Below are positions 47,442-55,773 of a stretch of DNA of 64,000 bases, piece by piece. Numbering within the stretch: the first letter of the stretch is position 1; each line of letters opens with the position of its first letter. A program made the position numbers and the translations under genes. The notes under the pieces were generated by a model. It was not told the DNA's origin and did not search any database. It saw only the letters and a program-made list of their open reading frames with translations. The DNA comes from Lichenibacterium dinghuense (GTDB lineage Bacteria > Pseudomonadota > Alphaproteobacteria > Rhizobiales > Beijerinckiaceae): contig NZ_JAJLMN010000001.1 in the NCBI RefSeq assembly GCF_021730615.1, positions 1,674,501-1,738,500 of the forward strand. Direction: 5' to 3'.

Positions 47442-48293
47442 TCACATCTGCTCCTTCTGGGCGAAGCTGTCCTTGCGGGCCGGGCCGAGCACGGGCTCCT
47501 CGCCCATGGGGGCGTTCTGCATCACGGAGAACTCGCCCTTGCCGTCGAGGCTCGGGCCCTGCGTCCAGCGGCCCGCCATGGGCGGGGTGCCGTCCGCGGC
47601 CGAGCCGAAGAAGGCGTAGGAGTACTTCTGCGTCTCCTTGGACTGGTCCCAGCTGTTGGGCATCGGCAGGTGCGCCTTCTCGCCCAGCTCCTCGATCACG
47701 GCCAGCCACTGCTGCTGGTGCATCGTGTCGCGCGCGACGTTGAAGGCCAGCATCTCGCGCATGCCGGCGTCGTTGGTCGCCTCGTAGAGCCGGCAGGCCA
47801 GCACGCGGCCGGTCGATTCCGCGGCGACGTTGCAGTACATGTCGGCCGCGAGGTTCCCGCTGGCGTAGATGTGCGACATGTTGAAGGGCACGCCGTCGGC
47901 GTCCGCCGGATAGGCCGCGAGGCCCGTCGACAGGATGTGGCGGTGCAGCATCCCCTCAATGACGCCCTTGGTGTCGCCGCCGCCCATGATGGAGCCGACG
48001 ATCCCGTCCGCCGCGCCAGCCTCCTGCTCGGTCACGGGCGCCTTGTCGAGGTTCAGCGCCACGGCGGTCGCCAGCATCTCGATGTGGCCGATCTCCTCGG
48101 TCGCGGTGTGGAGCAGCATGTCCCGGTACTTGGTGGTGGGGCCGCGGGCCCCCCAGGCCTGGAAGAAGTACTGCATGCAGACGCGGATCTCGCCCTCGAC
48201 GCCGCCGATGGCCTGCTGGAGCTGGCGCGCGAACAGCGGGTCGGGCTTCTCGACCTTGACGGGCCACTGCAGGCGCTTGTCGAAGTAATACAT
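47442..48293 (-). CDS. Manganese catalase
   Basis: A 283-residue di-manganese catalase with ferritin-like four-helix bundle. Metal ligands are recognisable in GGVEGEIRVCMQYFFQAWG (Glu), TATEEIGHIEML (Glu, His), NVAAESTGRVLACRLYEATND (Glu) and VARDTMHQQQWLAVIEELGE (His). It splits hydrogen peroxide without heme. The 3' end is the integration target of the adjacent island, which preserves all codons. Upstream, 48294-48556 holds no gene; AAATTAATTTATGATAGCG at about 48438 is AT-rich and may be promoter DNA. Confidence 0.93.
   Translation of the reverse strand: MYYFDKRLQWPVKVEKPDPLFARQLQQAIGGVEGEIRVCMQYFFQAWGARGPTTKYRDMLLHTATEEIGHIEMLATAVALNLDKAPVTEQEAGAADGIVGSIMGGGDTKGVIEGMLHRHILSTGLAAYPADADGVPFNMSHIYASGNLAADMYCNVAAESTGRVLACRLYEATNDAGMREMLAFNVARDTMHQQQWLAVIEELGEKAHLPMPNSWDQSKETQKYSYAFFGSAADGTPPMAGRWTQGPSLDGKGEFSVMQNAPMGEEPVLGPARKDSFAQKEQM
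47444..47466. other. attR, right attachment site within the manganese catalase 3' end
   Basis: The 23-bp repeat identical to attL. It encodes the last codons of the catalase (ending EQM) on the minus strand. The first two bases of the TGA stop (on the plus strand, TC at 47442-47443) come from the island, which replaced an original TAG with TGA without changing the protein. Confidence 0.9.
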
Positions 48294-48556
48294 CGTGCCT
48301 CTCCCTGGATTTCTCGCGAGGGCTGTGCCGCAGCACCCTGCGCTCGGGCGGAAGAAGTCGGACGTTCCAGAGAAAGGTTCGAACGCCGCCGCACAATCGA
48401 CTGCCGACGAGCCGTTTCCGGACTGAGCAGAACCTCAAATTAATTTATGATAGCGCTCTGTTTTGCTGCCGCGGCGCGGTGCGTCTTTGTCGCAAGCTGC
48501 CGATCGCCGCATCGACGTTGCGGAAAGCGGAGCGCCTCCTCGGGCCGGCCCGCGCG

Positions 48557-50323
48557 TCACAGGGCCGCCCAGCCGGCGAACAGCGCGATGCCGACCGCGA
48601 ACCACACGACGTAGTCGTTGACGACGCCCGTGTGGAGCCGGTTCAGCCCGGCGAAGAAGGGCGTGAGCACGCTCGCCTGGACGCGGGGGAGCTGGCGCGG
48701 CAGGCGGTCGCCCGACAGCGCCAGGGTCGCGACCAGCAGCACGCCGCCGAGCGCGAGCCAGGGCATGAGCAGGCCCCACGCGGCCGGCTGCGGCAGGTCC
48801 ACGGCGGGCCCCACCACGCCGAACTGGGGCACGACCCGCGCCGCGAGGCCCTCCACGACGCCGGCCGGCGTCAGGAGGTCGATGGCGAGCAGGACGACGC
48901 AGGGCGCGAGCATGAGCCACAGAGGCCGGCCGGCCTTCTCCCGCTCCTGGTCGGTGGGCGCGTGGGCCTCGTCGCCAGGGTCCGCCCCGAGGCCGAGGTA
49001 GATCCGGCCCGCGAAGCGCAGGACCGCGCCGCCGGTCAGCACGGTGCCGAGCAGGGCCGCGAGGCGCACCACCCATCCGGCCGGGCCGGGCGGCGCGGCG
49101 GCGTCGATCAGATGCGCGCCCCCGTGCAGGATGCCGACGGGCGCGCCGCCGAGCAGCAGGGCCGCGACGGCCGTGGCCACGCCCGCGGGCCAGATGTCGC
49201 GCCCGAGGCCGCGCAGGTCGAGCTCGTCCACGCTCGCCTTCTCGGCCAGCAGGATGCCCACCAGCATGAACAGCGTGCCCTTCACCAGCCCGTGGCCGAC
49301 CACGTAGGCGAGGAACCCCGCGAGCCCCACGGGGGCGACCGCGGCCACGCCGGTCAGCATGATGCCGACGTGGCTGATCGTCGAGAAGGCCAGCAGCCGC
49401 TTGAGGTGGCGCTGCGACCAGGCCAGCAGGCCGCCGAAGACCGCCGTGGCGCAGCCGATCCCCAGCACCAGCCGGTACAGGATGTCCATGGCGTCGGGCG
49501 AGCCGGGGAAGATCTGGAGCCGGATCTTGGCGTAGCCGAACAGCCCGATCGGCACCATGATGCCGGAGAAGATCACCGAGACGGGGCTGGGCGCCACGGC
49601 GTGGGCGTCCGCCAGCCAGAACTGGAACGGCAGGATCGCGCCCTTGGTCAGCAGGGCCGCCGACACCAGGCAGAAGCCGGCAATCACCACGGGATCGTCG
49701 CCCATCCGGTCGACGGCGGTCCGCACGGCCTCGAAGTCGAGCGCGCCCGTGCGGGCGTAGACGAGGCCGATGCCGGCCAGCATCAGCGTGGAGCCGAGGC
49801 TGTTGATGACCGTGAAGTTGAGCGCCCCCGCGAGAGACGCCGTCCGGAGCGAGAAGCCCGTCAGCGCGTAGGCGACGACCGACATGACCTCGAACCAGAC
49901 GAACAGGTTGAACATGTCCCGCGTCAGGCAGAAGCCCTGCATGGCGGCCAGGAACAGCAGCATGAGGACGTTGAAGACGGAGCGCACCTCGTCGAAGAAA
50001 CCCCAGGCGAAGACCAGCGCCGCGGCGAACAGCAGCCCGGTGAAGGCCGCGATCCCGGCGCTGGCGGGGTCCGGCGCGAAGGCGATGCCGAGGGTGACGC
50101 CGGGGCGCGGCACCCATCCGCCGAACCAGTAGACCGGGGTGGAGCCCAGGGCGCCGTGGGCCAGCACGGCCGACAGGGCCGCCACGGCCAGGGCGGCCGC
50201 GATGCCGAGCGCCTCGGGCACGTGCCGCGGGAGCCGTTCCCCCGCGGCCAGGACCACGGCCGCGACGGCCAGCGGCAGCACCACCGGGAAGGGGACCAGG
50301 GTTTCGAGGAGCGTCACCGTCAC
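48557..50323 (-). CDS. mrpD: Mrp-type antiporter large subunit MrpD
   Basis: A 588-residue membrane protein of the NuoN/MrpD proton-translocating family, with about 14-16 helices. The typical core FNLFVWFEVMSVVAYALTG, LLTKGAILPFQFWLADAHAVAPSPVSVIFSGIM (ion-path Lys and the PSPVS motif) and LLAFSTISHVGIMLTGV are present. The start is GTG 50323, overlapping the stop of the MrpC gene (GTGA). It is the only large antiporter-like subunit in the operon; no NuoL-like MrpA N-terminal part is present nearby. Confidence 0.88.
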   Translation of the reverse strand: MTVTLLETLVPFPVVLPLAVAAVVLAAGERLPRHVPEALGIAAALAVAALSAVLAHGALGSTPVYWFGGWVPRPGVTLGIAFAPDPASAGIAAFTGLLFAAALVFAWGFFDEVRSVFNVLMLLFLAAMQGFCLTRDMFNLFVWFEVMSVVAYALTGFSLRTASLAGALNFTVINSLGSTLMLAGIGLVYARTGALDFEAVRTAVDRMGDDPVVIAGFCLVSAALLTKGAILPFQFWLADAHAVAPSPVSVIFSGIMVPIGLFGYAKIRLQIFPGSPDAMDILYRLVLGIGCATAVFGGLLAWSQRHLKRLLAFSTISHVGIMLTGVAAVAPVGLAGFLAYVVGHGLVKGTLFMLVGILLAEKASVDELDLRGLGRDIWPAGVATAVAALLLGGAPVGILHGGAHLIDAAAPPGPAGWVVRLAALLGTVLTGGAVLRFAGRIYLGLGADPGDEAHAPTDQEREKAGRPLWLMLAPCVVLLAIDLLTPAGVVEGLAARVVPQFGVVGPAVDLPQPAAWGLLMPWLALGGVLLVATLALSGDRLPRQLPRVQASVLTPFFAGLNRLHTGVVNDYVVWFAVGIALFAGWAAL

Positions 50324-50667
50324 TGGCCCTGCAAGGGTTTGATCTCCTGGGGATCGAGCGTGCCCTGGCGCTTGTGGACCTGCACGGCCAGGGCGAGCAG
50401 CAGGGCCGAGACGACCGCGCCGACCACGATGTCGGTGAGCACGAGCGCCTGCACGACGGGGTCCACCGCCGCGGTGCCGGGCGGATGGTCGTAGAAGATG
50501 GGCGGGCCGCTCCCCTGCACGTATCCGAGGCCGAGCAGCAGGACGTAGACGGCGGACTGGCACACCGTGAGGCAGCCGATGAGGTGCACGTAGTTGCGGC
50601 TCGTGACGATGCCGTACACCCCGGCGCCGAACAGCCAGGCCGCGACCACCCAGGGCAGGACGCTCAT
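50320..50667 (-). CDS. mrpC: Mrp-type antiporter subunit MrpC (NuoK-like)
   Basis: A 115-residue protein with three hydrophobic helices (VVAAWLFGAGVYGIVTS; LIGCLTVCQSAVYVLLLGLG; VDPVVQALVLTDIVVGAVVSALLLALAV), the pattern of NuoK/MrpC, including ALVLTDIVVG. Both ends overlap neighbours by 4 bp. Confidence 0.88.
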   Translation of the reverse strand: MSVLPWVVAAWLFGAGVYGIVTSRNYVHLIGCLTVCQSAVYVLLLGLGYVQGSGPPIFYDHPPGTAAVDPVVQALVLTDIVVGAVVSALLLALAVQVHKRQGTLDPQEIKPLQGQ

Positions 50668-51437
50668 TCCCCGTCCTCCGGTCCCGTCTCCGAATCCGTG
50701 GCGCGCGTCTCCTCCATGAACTCGATGAGCACGGTGGCGAAGCCGCCCGCGACCGCCAGGGTCACGCCGGCGTTCTCGACCAGCATGAGGCCGCCCGACA
50801 TCATGTCGCCGAGCGTGCCGAGGGGGAGAACGTTCGTCAGAAAGGCGAGCCCCATCGCGACCGGGAGGAGGCCGGCCGCCACGAACAGGAGCGCGCCGGC
50901 GCCCTCGACCGCGTCGAGGACCGGCACGCGGACGAGCTGGCGCCAGCGGCCGTAGCCCTCGCCGATGTAGATGAGCAGCAGGGCCGACGCGATGACGACG
51001 CCGCCCTGGAAGCCGCCCCCGGGCGTCACCGTCGCGTGCAGCGCCACGTAGACCCCGAAGATGAAGGTGAAGGGGCCGCAGATCCGGCACAGCAGCACCA
51101 CGGCGTCCGAGCGCGGCGACACCGGCCGGCCGCCGATGCGGCCGCCGACGTCGACCCTGTCCTCGCCGCGCCCCCCGCGCAGCAGCAGCACGGTGCCCGC
51201 GACGGCGGCCAGCAGCATGAACTCCTCGCCGACGGTGTCGAACCCCCGCACGTCGAAGTTGATGGCCGTCACCATGTTGGACACGTGGCGCAGCTCCGGC
51301 AGCAGCGCGTTGACGGACTGGCCGTAGACCGCGACGGGGTGCCCGAAGGGCGGCAGGGCTCCGATGACGTGCGCCGCCCCCGGCAGGATCGCCAGCCCCG
51401 CGAGGATCAGCAGGGCGAGGCGCAGTCGCGGGCTCAT
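50664..51437 (-). CDS. mrpB: Mrp-type subunit with MbhE-like and MrpB domains
   Basis: A 257-residue membrane protein joining two parts. The N-terminal part (VNALLPELRHVSNMVTAINFDVRGFDTVGEEFMLLAAVAGTVLLLRG) is the MbhE-like region normally found at the end of MrpA. The C-terminal part (RICGPFTFIFGVYVALHATVTPGGGFQGGVVIASALLLIYIGEGY, then GGLMLVENAGVTLAVAGGFATVLIEFMEETR) is MrpB. This shows that the C-terminal modules of MrpA are distributed over separate genes here. Confidence 0.85.
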   Translation of the reverse strand: MSPRLRLALLILAGLAILPGAAHVIGALPPFGHPVAVYGQSVNALLPELRHVSNMVTAINFDVRGFDTVGEEFMLLAAVAGTVLLLRGGRGEDRVDVGGRIGGRPVSPRSDAVVLLCRICGPFTFIFGVYVALHATVTPGGGFQGGVVIASALLLIYIGEGYGRWRQLVRVPVLDAVEGAGALLFVAAGLLPVAMGLAFLTNVLPLGTLGDMMSGGLMLVENAGVTLAVAGGFATVLIEFMEETRATDSETGPEDGE

Positions 51438-51447
51438 GGGCTTCCCC

Positions 51448-51702
51448 TCACGCGGGCGGCTTCCTCTTGCCGTTGATCCGCACCGCCGCCAGGGCCGCGA
51501 GGAAGAGCAGCGGCGTCGCGGCCGAGCCGACGGCCAGCTCCGACAGGGCGACGTCGGGCGCCTGGAGGACCAGGAACACGAGCGTCAGCACGAGGCCGTT
51601 GCCGGCGAGCGCGAAGACCTGCCGGCGCGGGTCGCGGGCCAGCACGACCGCGAGGCCGGAGGCCGCGGCGAGCAGCAGCAGCGCGGCGAGGAGCGCCGTC
51701 AC
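51448..51702 (-). CDS. Mrp-type subunit with DUF4040 (MbhD-like)
   Basis: An 84-residue protein of three hydrophobic helices; the DVALSELAVGSAATPLLFLAAL stretch is the hallmark of the DUF4040/MbhD domain that elsewhere forms part of MrpA. It overlaps the MrpG gene stop by 4 bp and lies 10 bp before the MrpB gene. Confidence 0.83.
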   Translation of the reverse strand: MTALLAALLLLAAASGLAVVLARDPRRQVFALAGNGLVLTLVFLVLQAPDVALSELAVGSAATPLLFLAALAAVRINGKRKPPA

Positions 51703-51983
51703 GCCCGCGGCCCGTCGCGCAGCGCCAGGGCGCGGCCGGCGGCGTGGCTGACGCCGGCCCCCGTCACCAGCACGAAGGCGACCAGGCAGGCGAGCTTCAC
51801 CGAGCGCGTCGACACGCCGTCGGCCAGGAAGGCCGCGACCGCGACGAGGATGCCGGCGGAGGCGTTCACGAAGGCGACCGCGTGCAGGCGGTCGAGCGGC
51901 CGGCGCAGGCGCAGCGCGCCGAAGCAGCCGAGCCAGACGCAGGCCACGGCCAGCGCGAGGCAGAGGTCGACGGCGAGGCTCAC
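51699..51983 (-). CDS. mrpG: Mrp-type antiporter subunit MrpG
   Basis: A 94-residue membrane protein with three helices and the MrpG-type loop LRLRRPLDRLHAVAFVNASAGILVAVAAFL (compare the usual FPD-x-x-x-R-LHA pattern). Overlaps both neighbours by 4 bp. Confidence 0.85.
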   Translation of the reverse strand: MSLAVDLCLALAVACVWLGCFGALRLRRPLDRLHAVAFVNASAGILVAVAAFLADGVSTRSVKLACLVAFVLVTGAGVSHAAGRALALRDGPRA

Positions 51984-52270
51984 ACCCAGCGCTCCACGAA
52001 GACGGCGTAGAGCAGCGAGGCGGTCACGGCCAGGATGCCGAAGGTGACGGCGAGGTCGATCGACGAGGGCTGGCCGAACGCGAAGGTCATGACCGCCATG
52101 ACCACCGTGCCGACCGAGCCGGCGAGCTGCACGCCGGCGAAGCGGCTGCCGACCGGCCCGCGCCAGCTGAGGGCCAGCGCGGCGACGAGCGGAGGCATCA
52201 GGAGCAGCAGCGCCAGCGTCCAGGCGACGGATCCGCCCGGCGGCAGGGCGGCGGCGAGGGCCGCCGTCAC
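51980..52270 (-). CDS. mrpF: Mrp-type antiporter subunit MrpF
   Basis: A 96-residue three-helix membrane protein starting at GTG 52270, inside the stop of MrpE (GTGA). The ending SSIDLAVTFGILAVTASLLYAVFVERW is characteristic of MrpF (D-x-A-x-x-x-A-x-L-x-F). Confidence 0.83.
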   Translation of the reverse strand: MTAALAAALPPGGSVAWTLALLLLMPPLVAALALSWRGPVGSRFAGVQLAGSVGTVVMAVMTFAFGQPSSIDLAVTFGILAVTASLLYAVFVERWV

Positions 52271-52728
52271 GACGGCCACCGCGGGTCGCGGCTCGGGGCG
52301 GCGCCCGTCAGGCTGTGGTAGGTGATGGCCTGCTCGGACAGCGGCAGCCGCAGCACGTAGCTGTCCGGCGCCAGCGAGGTGGACAGCACCACGGCGGCGC
52401 GGCGTCCGCGGTCGCGCGGGTCGTCCGAGGTGCCGCGGTGGAACGGGTGCTCGATGCGCTGCCCCTCGACCGGCCGCAGGAGCGCGGAGGCGAGCCGGGC
52501 GCCGACGCGCAGCGTGGAGCCGGGAAACCCGAGCAGCGCCGCGGCGGCGGAGCGCAGCGCCGGGCGCTCGAAGGCGAAGCTGCGGGCGCCGTCGTTCATC
52601 ACGGCGAAGTGCCAGCCGGCGCCGAGGCCGCCGAGCACGACGGCCGCGGCCACCTCGTCGGCCGAGAACTGGCCGGCCAGGATCATGTAGGCGACGGCCC
52701 CCGCGAGCCAGGTGAAGATCGCCGTCAC
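52267..52728 (-). CDS. mrpE: Mrp-type antiporter subunit MrpE
   Basis: A 153-residue protein, first of the seven-gene operon. It has N-terminal hydrophobic helices (FTWLAGAVAYMILAGQFSADEVAAAVVLGGLGAG) and a C-terminal cytoplasmic domain ending DSYVLRLPLSEQAITYHSLTGA-type sequence; this matches MrpE only loosely but position and size fit. The operon order is E-F-G-D4040-B-C-D. Such complexes exchange Na+ or K+ for protons in alkaline or salt stress. Confidence 0.75.
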   Translation of the reverse strand: MTAIFTWLAGAVAYMILAGQFSADEVAAAVVLGGLGAGWHFAVMNDGARSFAFERPALRSAAAALLGFPGSTLRVGARLASALLRPVEGQRIEHPFHRGTSDDPRDRGRRAAVVLSTSLAPDSYVLRLPLSEQAITYHSLTGAAPSRDPRWPS

Positions 52729-52947
52729 GCCATGTCCCCGCCCAGGCTCCGGCGGTGCGCCGTCGTGCCGAGACTACACGCCGTCCCGCGCCGCTGCCAA
52801 GCCGCGGGACGCCGACTCCCGGTGGACAGCGGCCGCCCGCGGCGGGCCGGAGCACGAGGGGGCCGACCACAGGGGCCGAGGAACTATCGCTGGCTCCGCG
52901 CCTTCTCCGGGCGACGCCGCGCGCGTTCCCCCGCGAGGAGACAGCCC

Positions 52948-53397
52948 ATGAGCCAGCCCGACAAGCCCAGGATGCCCTACTGGCACGTCTACACGGACGC
53001 CGACGGCGTGAGCCGGCAGGAGAAGTTCGAGCTCACGGAGTTCGAGCTGAAGGGCGTCAACCCCGAGGTCACGCCGCAGTGGAACGACAAGATGGACCCG
53101 TCGAAGGCCGGGGTGACGTTCACGGTGCTGCCGGTCGGCTGGGTCGGCGACTGGCACGAGAACCCGAAGCCGCAGTGGATCGCCATCCTGTCCGGCCGCT
53201 GGTTCGTCGAGACCATGGACGGCCACCGCGTCGAGATGGGCCCGGGCGAGCTGATGATGGGCGAGGACCAGAACACGAAGGAGCGGGACGGGCGCAAGGG
53301 CCACAAGTCCGGCACGGTGGGCGACGAGGTCTGCACCATGATCGTCACCGGCCTCGACGTCACCCCCACGGTGAACCAGCCCGGCCGCTTCAAGTGA
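52948..53397 (+). CDS. Cupin-like protein
   Basis: A 149-residue single-domain beta-barrel protein. It shows cupin-style blocks: VLPVGWVGDWHENPKPQWIAILSGRWFVETMDGHRVEMGPGELMMGED and later GHKSGTVGDEVCTMIVTG. Only one of the usual two metal-binding His motifs is recognisable (DWHENP; GHKSG), so metal binding is uncertain. A GAGGAG ribosome site precedes ATG 52948. Function unknown; divergent from the Mrp operon. Confidence 0.72.
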   Translation: MSQPDKPRMPYWHVYTDADGVSRQEKFELTEFELKGVNPEVTPQWNDKMDPSKAGVTFTVLPVGWVGDWHENPKPQWIAILSGRWFVETMDGHRVEMGPGELMMGEDQNTKERDGRKGHKSGTVGDEVCTMIVTGLDVTPTVNQPGRFK

Positions 53398-53400
53398 CGC

Positions 53401-53634
53401 TCAGGCGAGGCTGTCGACCCTGAGCTCCAGCGACGCCGCGTAGAGGCCCCGGCCCGCGGCGTCCCGCACCGTCACGGAGAAGAGCCGCGGCGAACCGAGG
53501 GCGACCTCCGCGTGGGACAGGTCGCGCAGCAGCGCGACCGCCTGCTCGACGGCCTCGGCCTCGCCGGCCAGGTCGGTGCCGGAGCCGTCGACGATCCTGC
53601 GCTCCCCGTCGTGGGTGTCGAAGAAGAACATCAT
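53401..53634 (-). CDS. DUF6894-family small protein
   Basis: A 77-residue protein with the family pattern: MMFFFDTHDGERRIVDGSGTDLAGEAEAVEQAVALLRDLSHAE. This uncharacterised family is abundant in Methylobacterium and Bradyrhizobium, often in many copies per genome (recalled), supporting the taxonomic placement. Convergent with the cupin gene, 3 bp apart. Confidence 0.78.
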   Translation of the reverse strand: MMFFFDTHDGERRIVDGSGTDLAGEAEAVEQAVALLRDLSHAEVALGSPRLFSVTVRDAAGRGLYAASLELRVDSLA

Positions 53635-53742
53635 CCCGGCGTCCCCGTGCGGCCGGCGCGTCCGGCGCGGCGGCGATGCATGCGAGACGGCGATTCGCCC
53701 CTGCCCCCGCGCGCTTCAGCATCGCGGGTCGCCCTTTCGGCT

Positions 53743-54801
53743 TCAAGGGATGACATTCTCCCGCCGCAGGCGCGCGAACAGGTCGAAGAAGGCCTCGTCG
53801 GTCGCCTGGTAGTCGAGGAACCCCGCCTTGCGGCTCTTCCCCATGTCGGTGACCACCTCGATGGGCCGGCCGAGGTCGGCGTCGGTGTGCCAGGGCGAGG
53901 CCAGGCGGGCGAGGTCGGGCTCGACGAGGCCGTGCCGCTCCGCCAGCGCCGCCCAGGCCGCGCCGTCGTCCGCCATCTGCGCCTCCAGCAGCGTCGGGTG
54001 GCCGGGATAGGGCGCGGGGTCGAGGCCGAACCATCCCGCGATGCGCTCCCACATCCAGCTCCAGCGGAAGACGTCGCCGTCGACCACGTTGAAGGCCTGG
54101 TCGCGGCCGGCCGCGGCGGTCGAGGCCCAGGCGAGGTGGCGGGCGAGCAGCCGCGCGTCGGTCATGTCGGTCAGGCCGTGCCACTGCTGCGGCGAGCCGG
54201 GGAACAGGAAGGGCCGGCCCTGCGCCCGGCACAGGCTCGCGTAGGCGGCCAGCGTGACGCCCATGTTCATGGCGTTGCCGAGCGCGAAGCCGATGATCGT
54301 GTGCGGGCGGTGCACGCTCCAGCCGAAGCCGCGCTCGCGCGCCGCGTCGAACACCGCGTCCTCCTGGACGTAGTAGAAGTTCTCGACCGGGAGCCGGCCC
54401 TGGCTTTCGCGGAACGGCGTCGCCGGCAGGGCGCCGCGGCCGTAGGCCTCGAAGGGCCCGAGATAGTGCTTCAAGCCCGTCACCAGCGCCACGTGCTCCA
54501 GCGGCGCCGACCCGAGGGCGCCGAGCAGGTTGCGCACCATAGCGCCGTTGACGGCGCAGTTCTCGGCTTCGGTCGGCCGGCGCATCCAGGTCGTGACGAA
54601 GAGGTGGCTCGGGCGCAGCCCGGCCAGCGCCGCCCCGACCGAGGCGGCGTCGGTGAGGTCGGCCGCGACCGGGGCGACGCCCGGCGTGTCGCCGGGGCGG
54701 CGGGCGAGGCCGTGGACGGCCCAGCCCTCCCCGACGAGGTGCCGGGCGAGGTTGTCGCCGACGATGCCGGTGCTGCCGGCGATGAGGGCCGTGCGGGCCA
54801 T
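53743..54801 (-). CDS. SDR oxidoreductase of the PRISE (progesterone 5-beta-reductase/iridoid synthase-like) type
   Basis: A 352-residue extended SDR. The Rossmann start is ALIAGSTGIVGDNLARHL. The PRISE-type catalytic pair is visible: Lys in ALVTGLKHYLGPFEAY and Tyr in RLPVENFYYVQEDAVF, plus WSVHRPHTIIGFA. These enzymes reduce activated C=C bonds of enones using NADPH. It is divergent from an HxlR-type regulator with a 92-bp gap, so the pair probably answers an electrophile or enone signal. Confidence 0.85.
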   Translation of the reverse strand: MARTALIAGSTGIVGDNLARHLVGEGWAVHGLARRPGDTPGVAPVAADLTDAASVGAALAGLRPSHLFVTTWMRRPTEAENCAVNGAMVRNLLGALGSAPLEHVALVTGLKHYLGPFEAYGRGALPATPFRESQGRLPVENFYYVQEDAVFDAARERGFGWSVHRPHTIIGFALGNAMNMGVTLAAYASLCRAQGRPFLFPGSPQQWHGLTDMTDARLLARHLAWASTAAAGRDQAFNVVDGDVFRWSWMWERIAGWFGLDPAPYPGHPTLLEAQMADDGAAWAALAERHGLVEPDLARLASPWHTDADLGRPIEVVTDMGKSRKAGFLDYQATDEAFFDLFARLRRENVIP

Positions 54802-54893
54802 GGTGCTGCCTCCTGTGTCCTCCCCGAGATGGGCGAGGCTGGACGCCGCCGCGAGACGGCACCAGAAGGGGTCATAGCCACCCGGAGGTGCCC

Positions 54894-55289
54894 ATGGACG
54901 CGCGCGACGCCGACTCGAGGAGCGACGCCTTCGCCGAGGACTGCGCGCCGCGCCGGGTGCTGGAGCTGTTCTCGGCCAAGTGGACCAGCCACGTGCTGCA
55001 CGCCATGCACGCGCTCTACGGCGGCACCTGCCGGCCCGGCGCCCTGCAGCGGGCGCTGCCCGGCCTGTCCAAGAAGATGCTGACGCAGACGCTGCGCGAG
55101 CTGGAGCGCGACGGGCTCGTCGCGCGCGAGGTCCACCACGTCGTGCCGCCGCGGGTGGATTACCGGCTCACGCCGCTCGGCCGCACGATGATCGAGCCGA
55201 TCGAGTTGCTCTACGGCTGGGCGCGCGAGCACGAGGCCGAGCTGTCCGCGCTCGGGCTGCGCGCCCGCTCGCGGCGGCGCAAGGCGTGA
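54894..55289 (+). CDS. HxlR-family winged-helix regulator
   Basis: A 131-residue regulator with the HxlR fold: AFAEDCAPRRVLELFSAKWTSHVLHAMHAL, RRPGALQRALPGLSKKMLTQTLRELERDGLVAREVHHVVPPRVDYRLTPLGRTM. The start is ATG 54894 or 54888. Divergence from the PRISE reductase gene suggests it controls that gene, as is usual for HxlR proteins, which often sense aldehydes or quinones through Cys residues; Cys is present near residue 18. Confidence 0.85.
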   Translation: MDARDADSRSDAFAEDCAPRRVLELFSAKWTSHVLHAMHALYGGTCRPGALQRALPGLSKKMLTQTLRELERDGLVAREVHHVVPPRVDYRLTPLGRTMIEPIELLYGWAREHEAELSALGLRARSRRRKA

Positions 55290-55292
55290 GGC

Positions 55293-55739
55293 TCAGCCCT
55301 TCGCGTCGATCAGCGCGGCGAGGCGGCGCAGCGCCAGGCCGTAGCCCTGCGTGCCGCAGCCCGCGATCACGCCGTCGGCCCGCAGCGACACGTAGGAATG
55401 GTGGCGGAAGCCTTCGCGCTTGTGGACGTTGGAGATGTGCACCTCGATCACGGGGCCGTCGAAGGCGTTCAGCGCGTCGAGGATCGCCACGGAGGTGTGG
55501 GTGTAGGCGGCGGGGTTGATGGCGATGCCGGCCGCCGTCTCGCGGGCCTCGTGGATCCAGTCGACGATCTGCCCCTCGTGGTTGCTCTGCAGGAAGCGCA
55601 GCTCCAGGCCGAGCTCGGCCGCGAGCGCCCGGCACGCGGCCTCGACGTCGGCGAGCGTCTCGGAGCCGTAGATGTGGGGCTGGCGCTTGCCGAGGAGGTT
55701 GAGGTTCGGCCCGTTGAGGACGGTGACGAGGCGGCTCAT
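55293..55739 (-). CDS. aroQ: Type II 3-dehydroquinate dehydratase
   Basis: A 148-residue enzyme of the shikimate pathway with all family motifs: [15 protein letters not shown] (with the catalytic region), [17 protein letters not shown], and [19 protein letters not shown] with the catalytic His. It converts 3-dehydroquinate to 3-dehydroshikimate. The N-terminus is placed at ATG 55739; upstream sequence is a palindromic element shared with the divergent HpcH/HpaI aldolase gene. Confidence 0.92.
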   Translation of the reverse strand: MSRLVTVLNGPNLNLLGKRQPHIYGSETLADVEAACRALAAELGLELRFLQSNHEGQIVDWIHEARETAAGIAINPAAYTHTSVAILDALNAFDGPVIEVHISNVHKREGFRHHSYVSLRADGVIAGCGTQGYGLALRRLAALIDAKG

Positions 55740-55773
55740 CGTTTCGCTTTCCTCCGTCGACCCGCGGTCGAGC

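Larger units (their letters stand above)
26241..47466. mobile_element. Integrated phage-like element (about 21.2 kb) in the 3' end of the manganese catalase gene
   Basis: The boundaries are a 23-bp perfect direct repeat (26241-26263 and 47444-47466) that is the last part of the manganese catalase coding sequence. Inside, GC content falls clearly below that of the flanks, with a very AT-rich left end. Contents: a tyrosine integrase beside the right end, candidate att arm sites, an HTH protein with its own inverted repeats, a lambda-O-like replicator with in-gene iterons, about ten tiny overlapping genes, a tape-measure protein, a gpD-like hub protein and an HNH-like protein. No capsid, portal or terminase was recognised. 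Three insertion sequences interrupt it at 27038-28170, 34060-35483 and 44923-45837. Confidence 0.9.
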
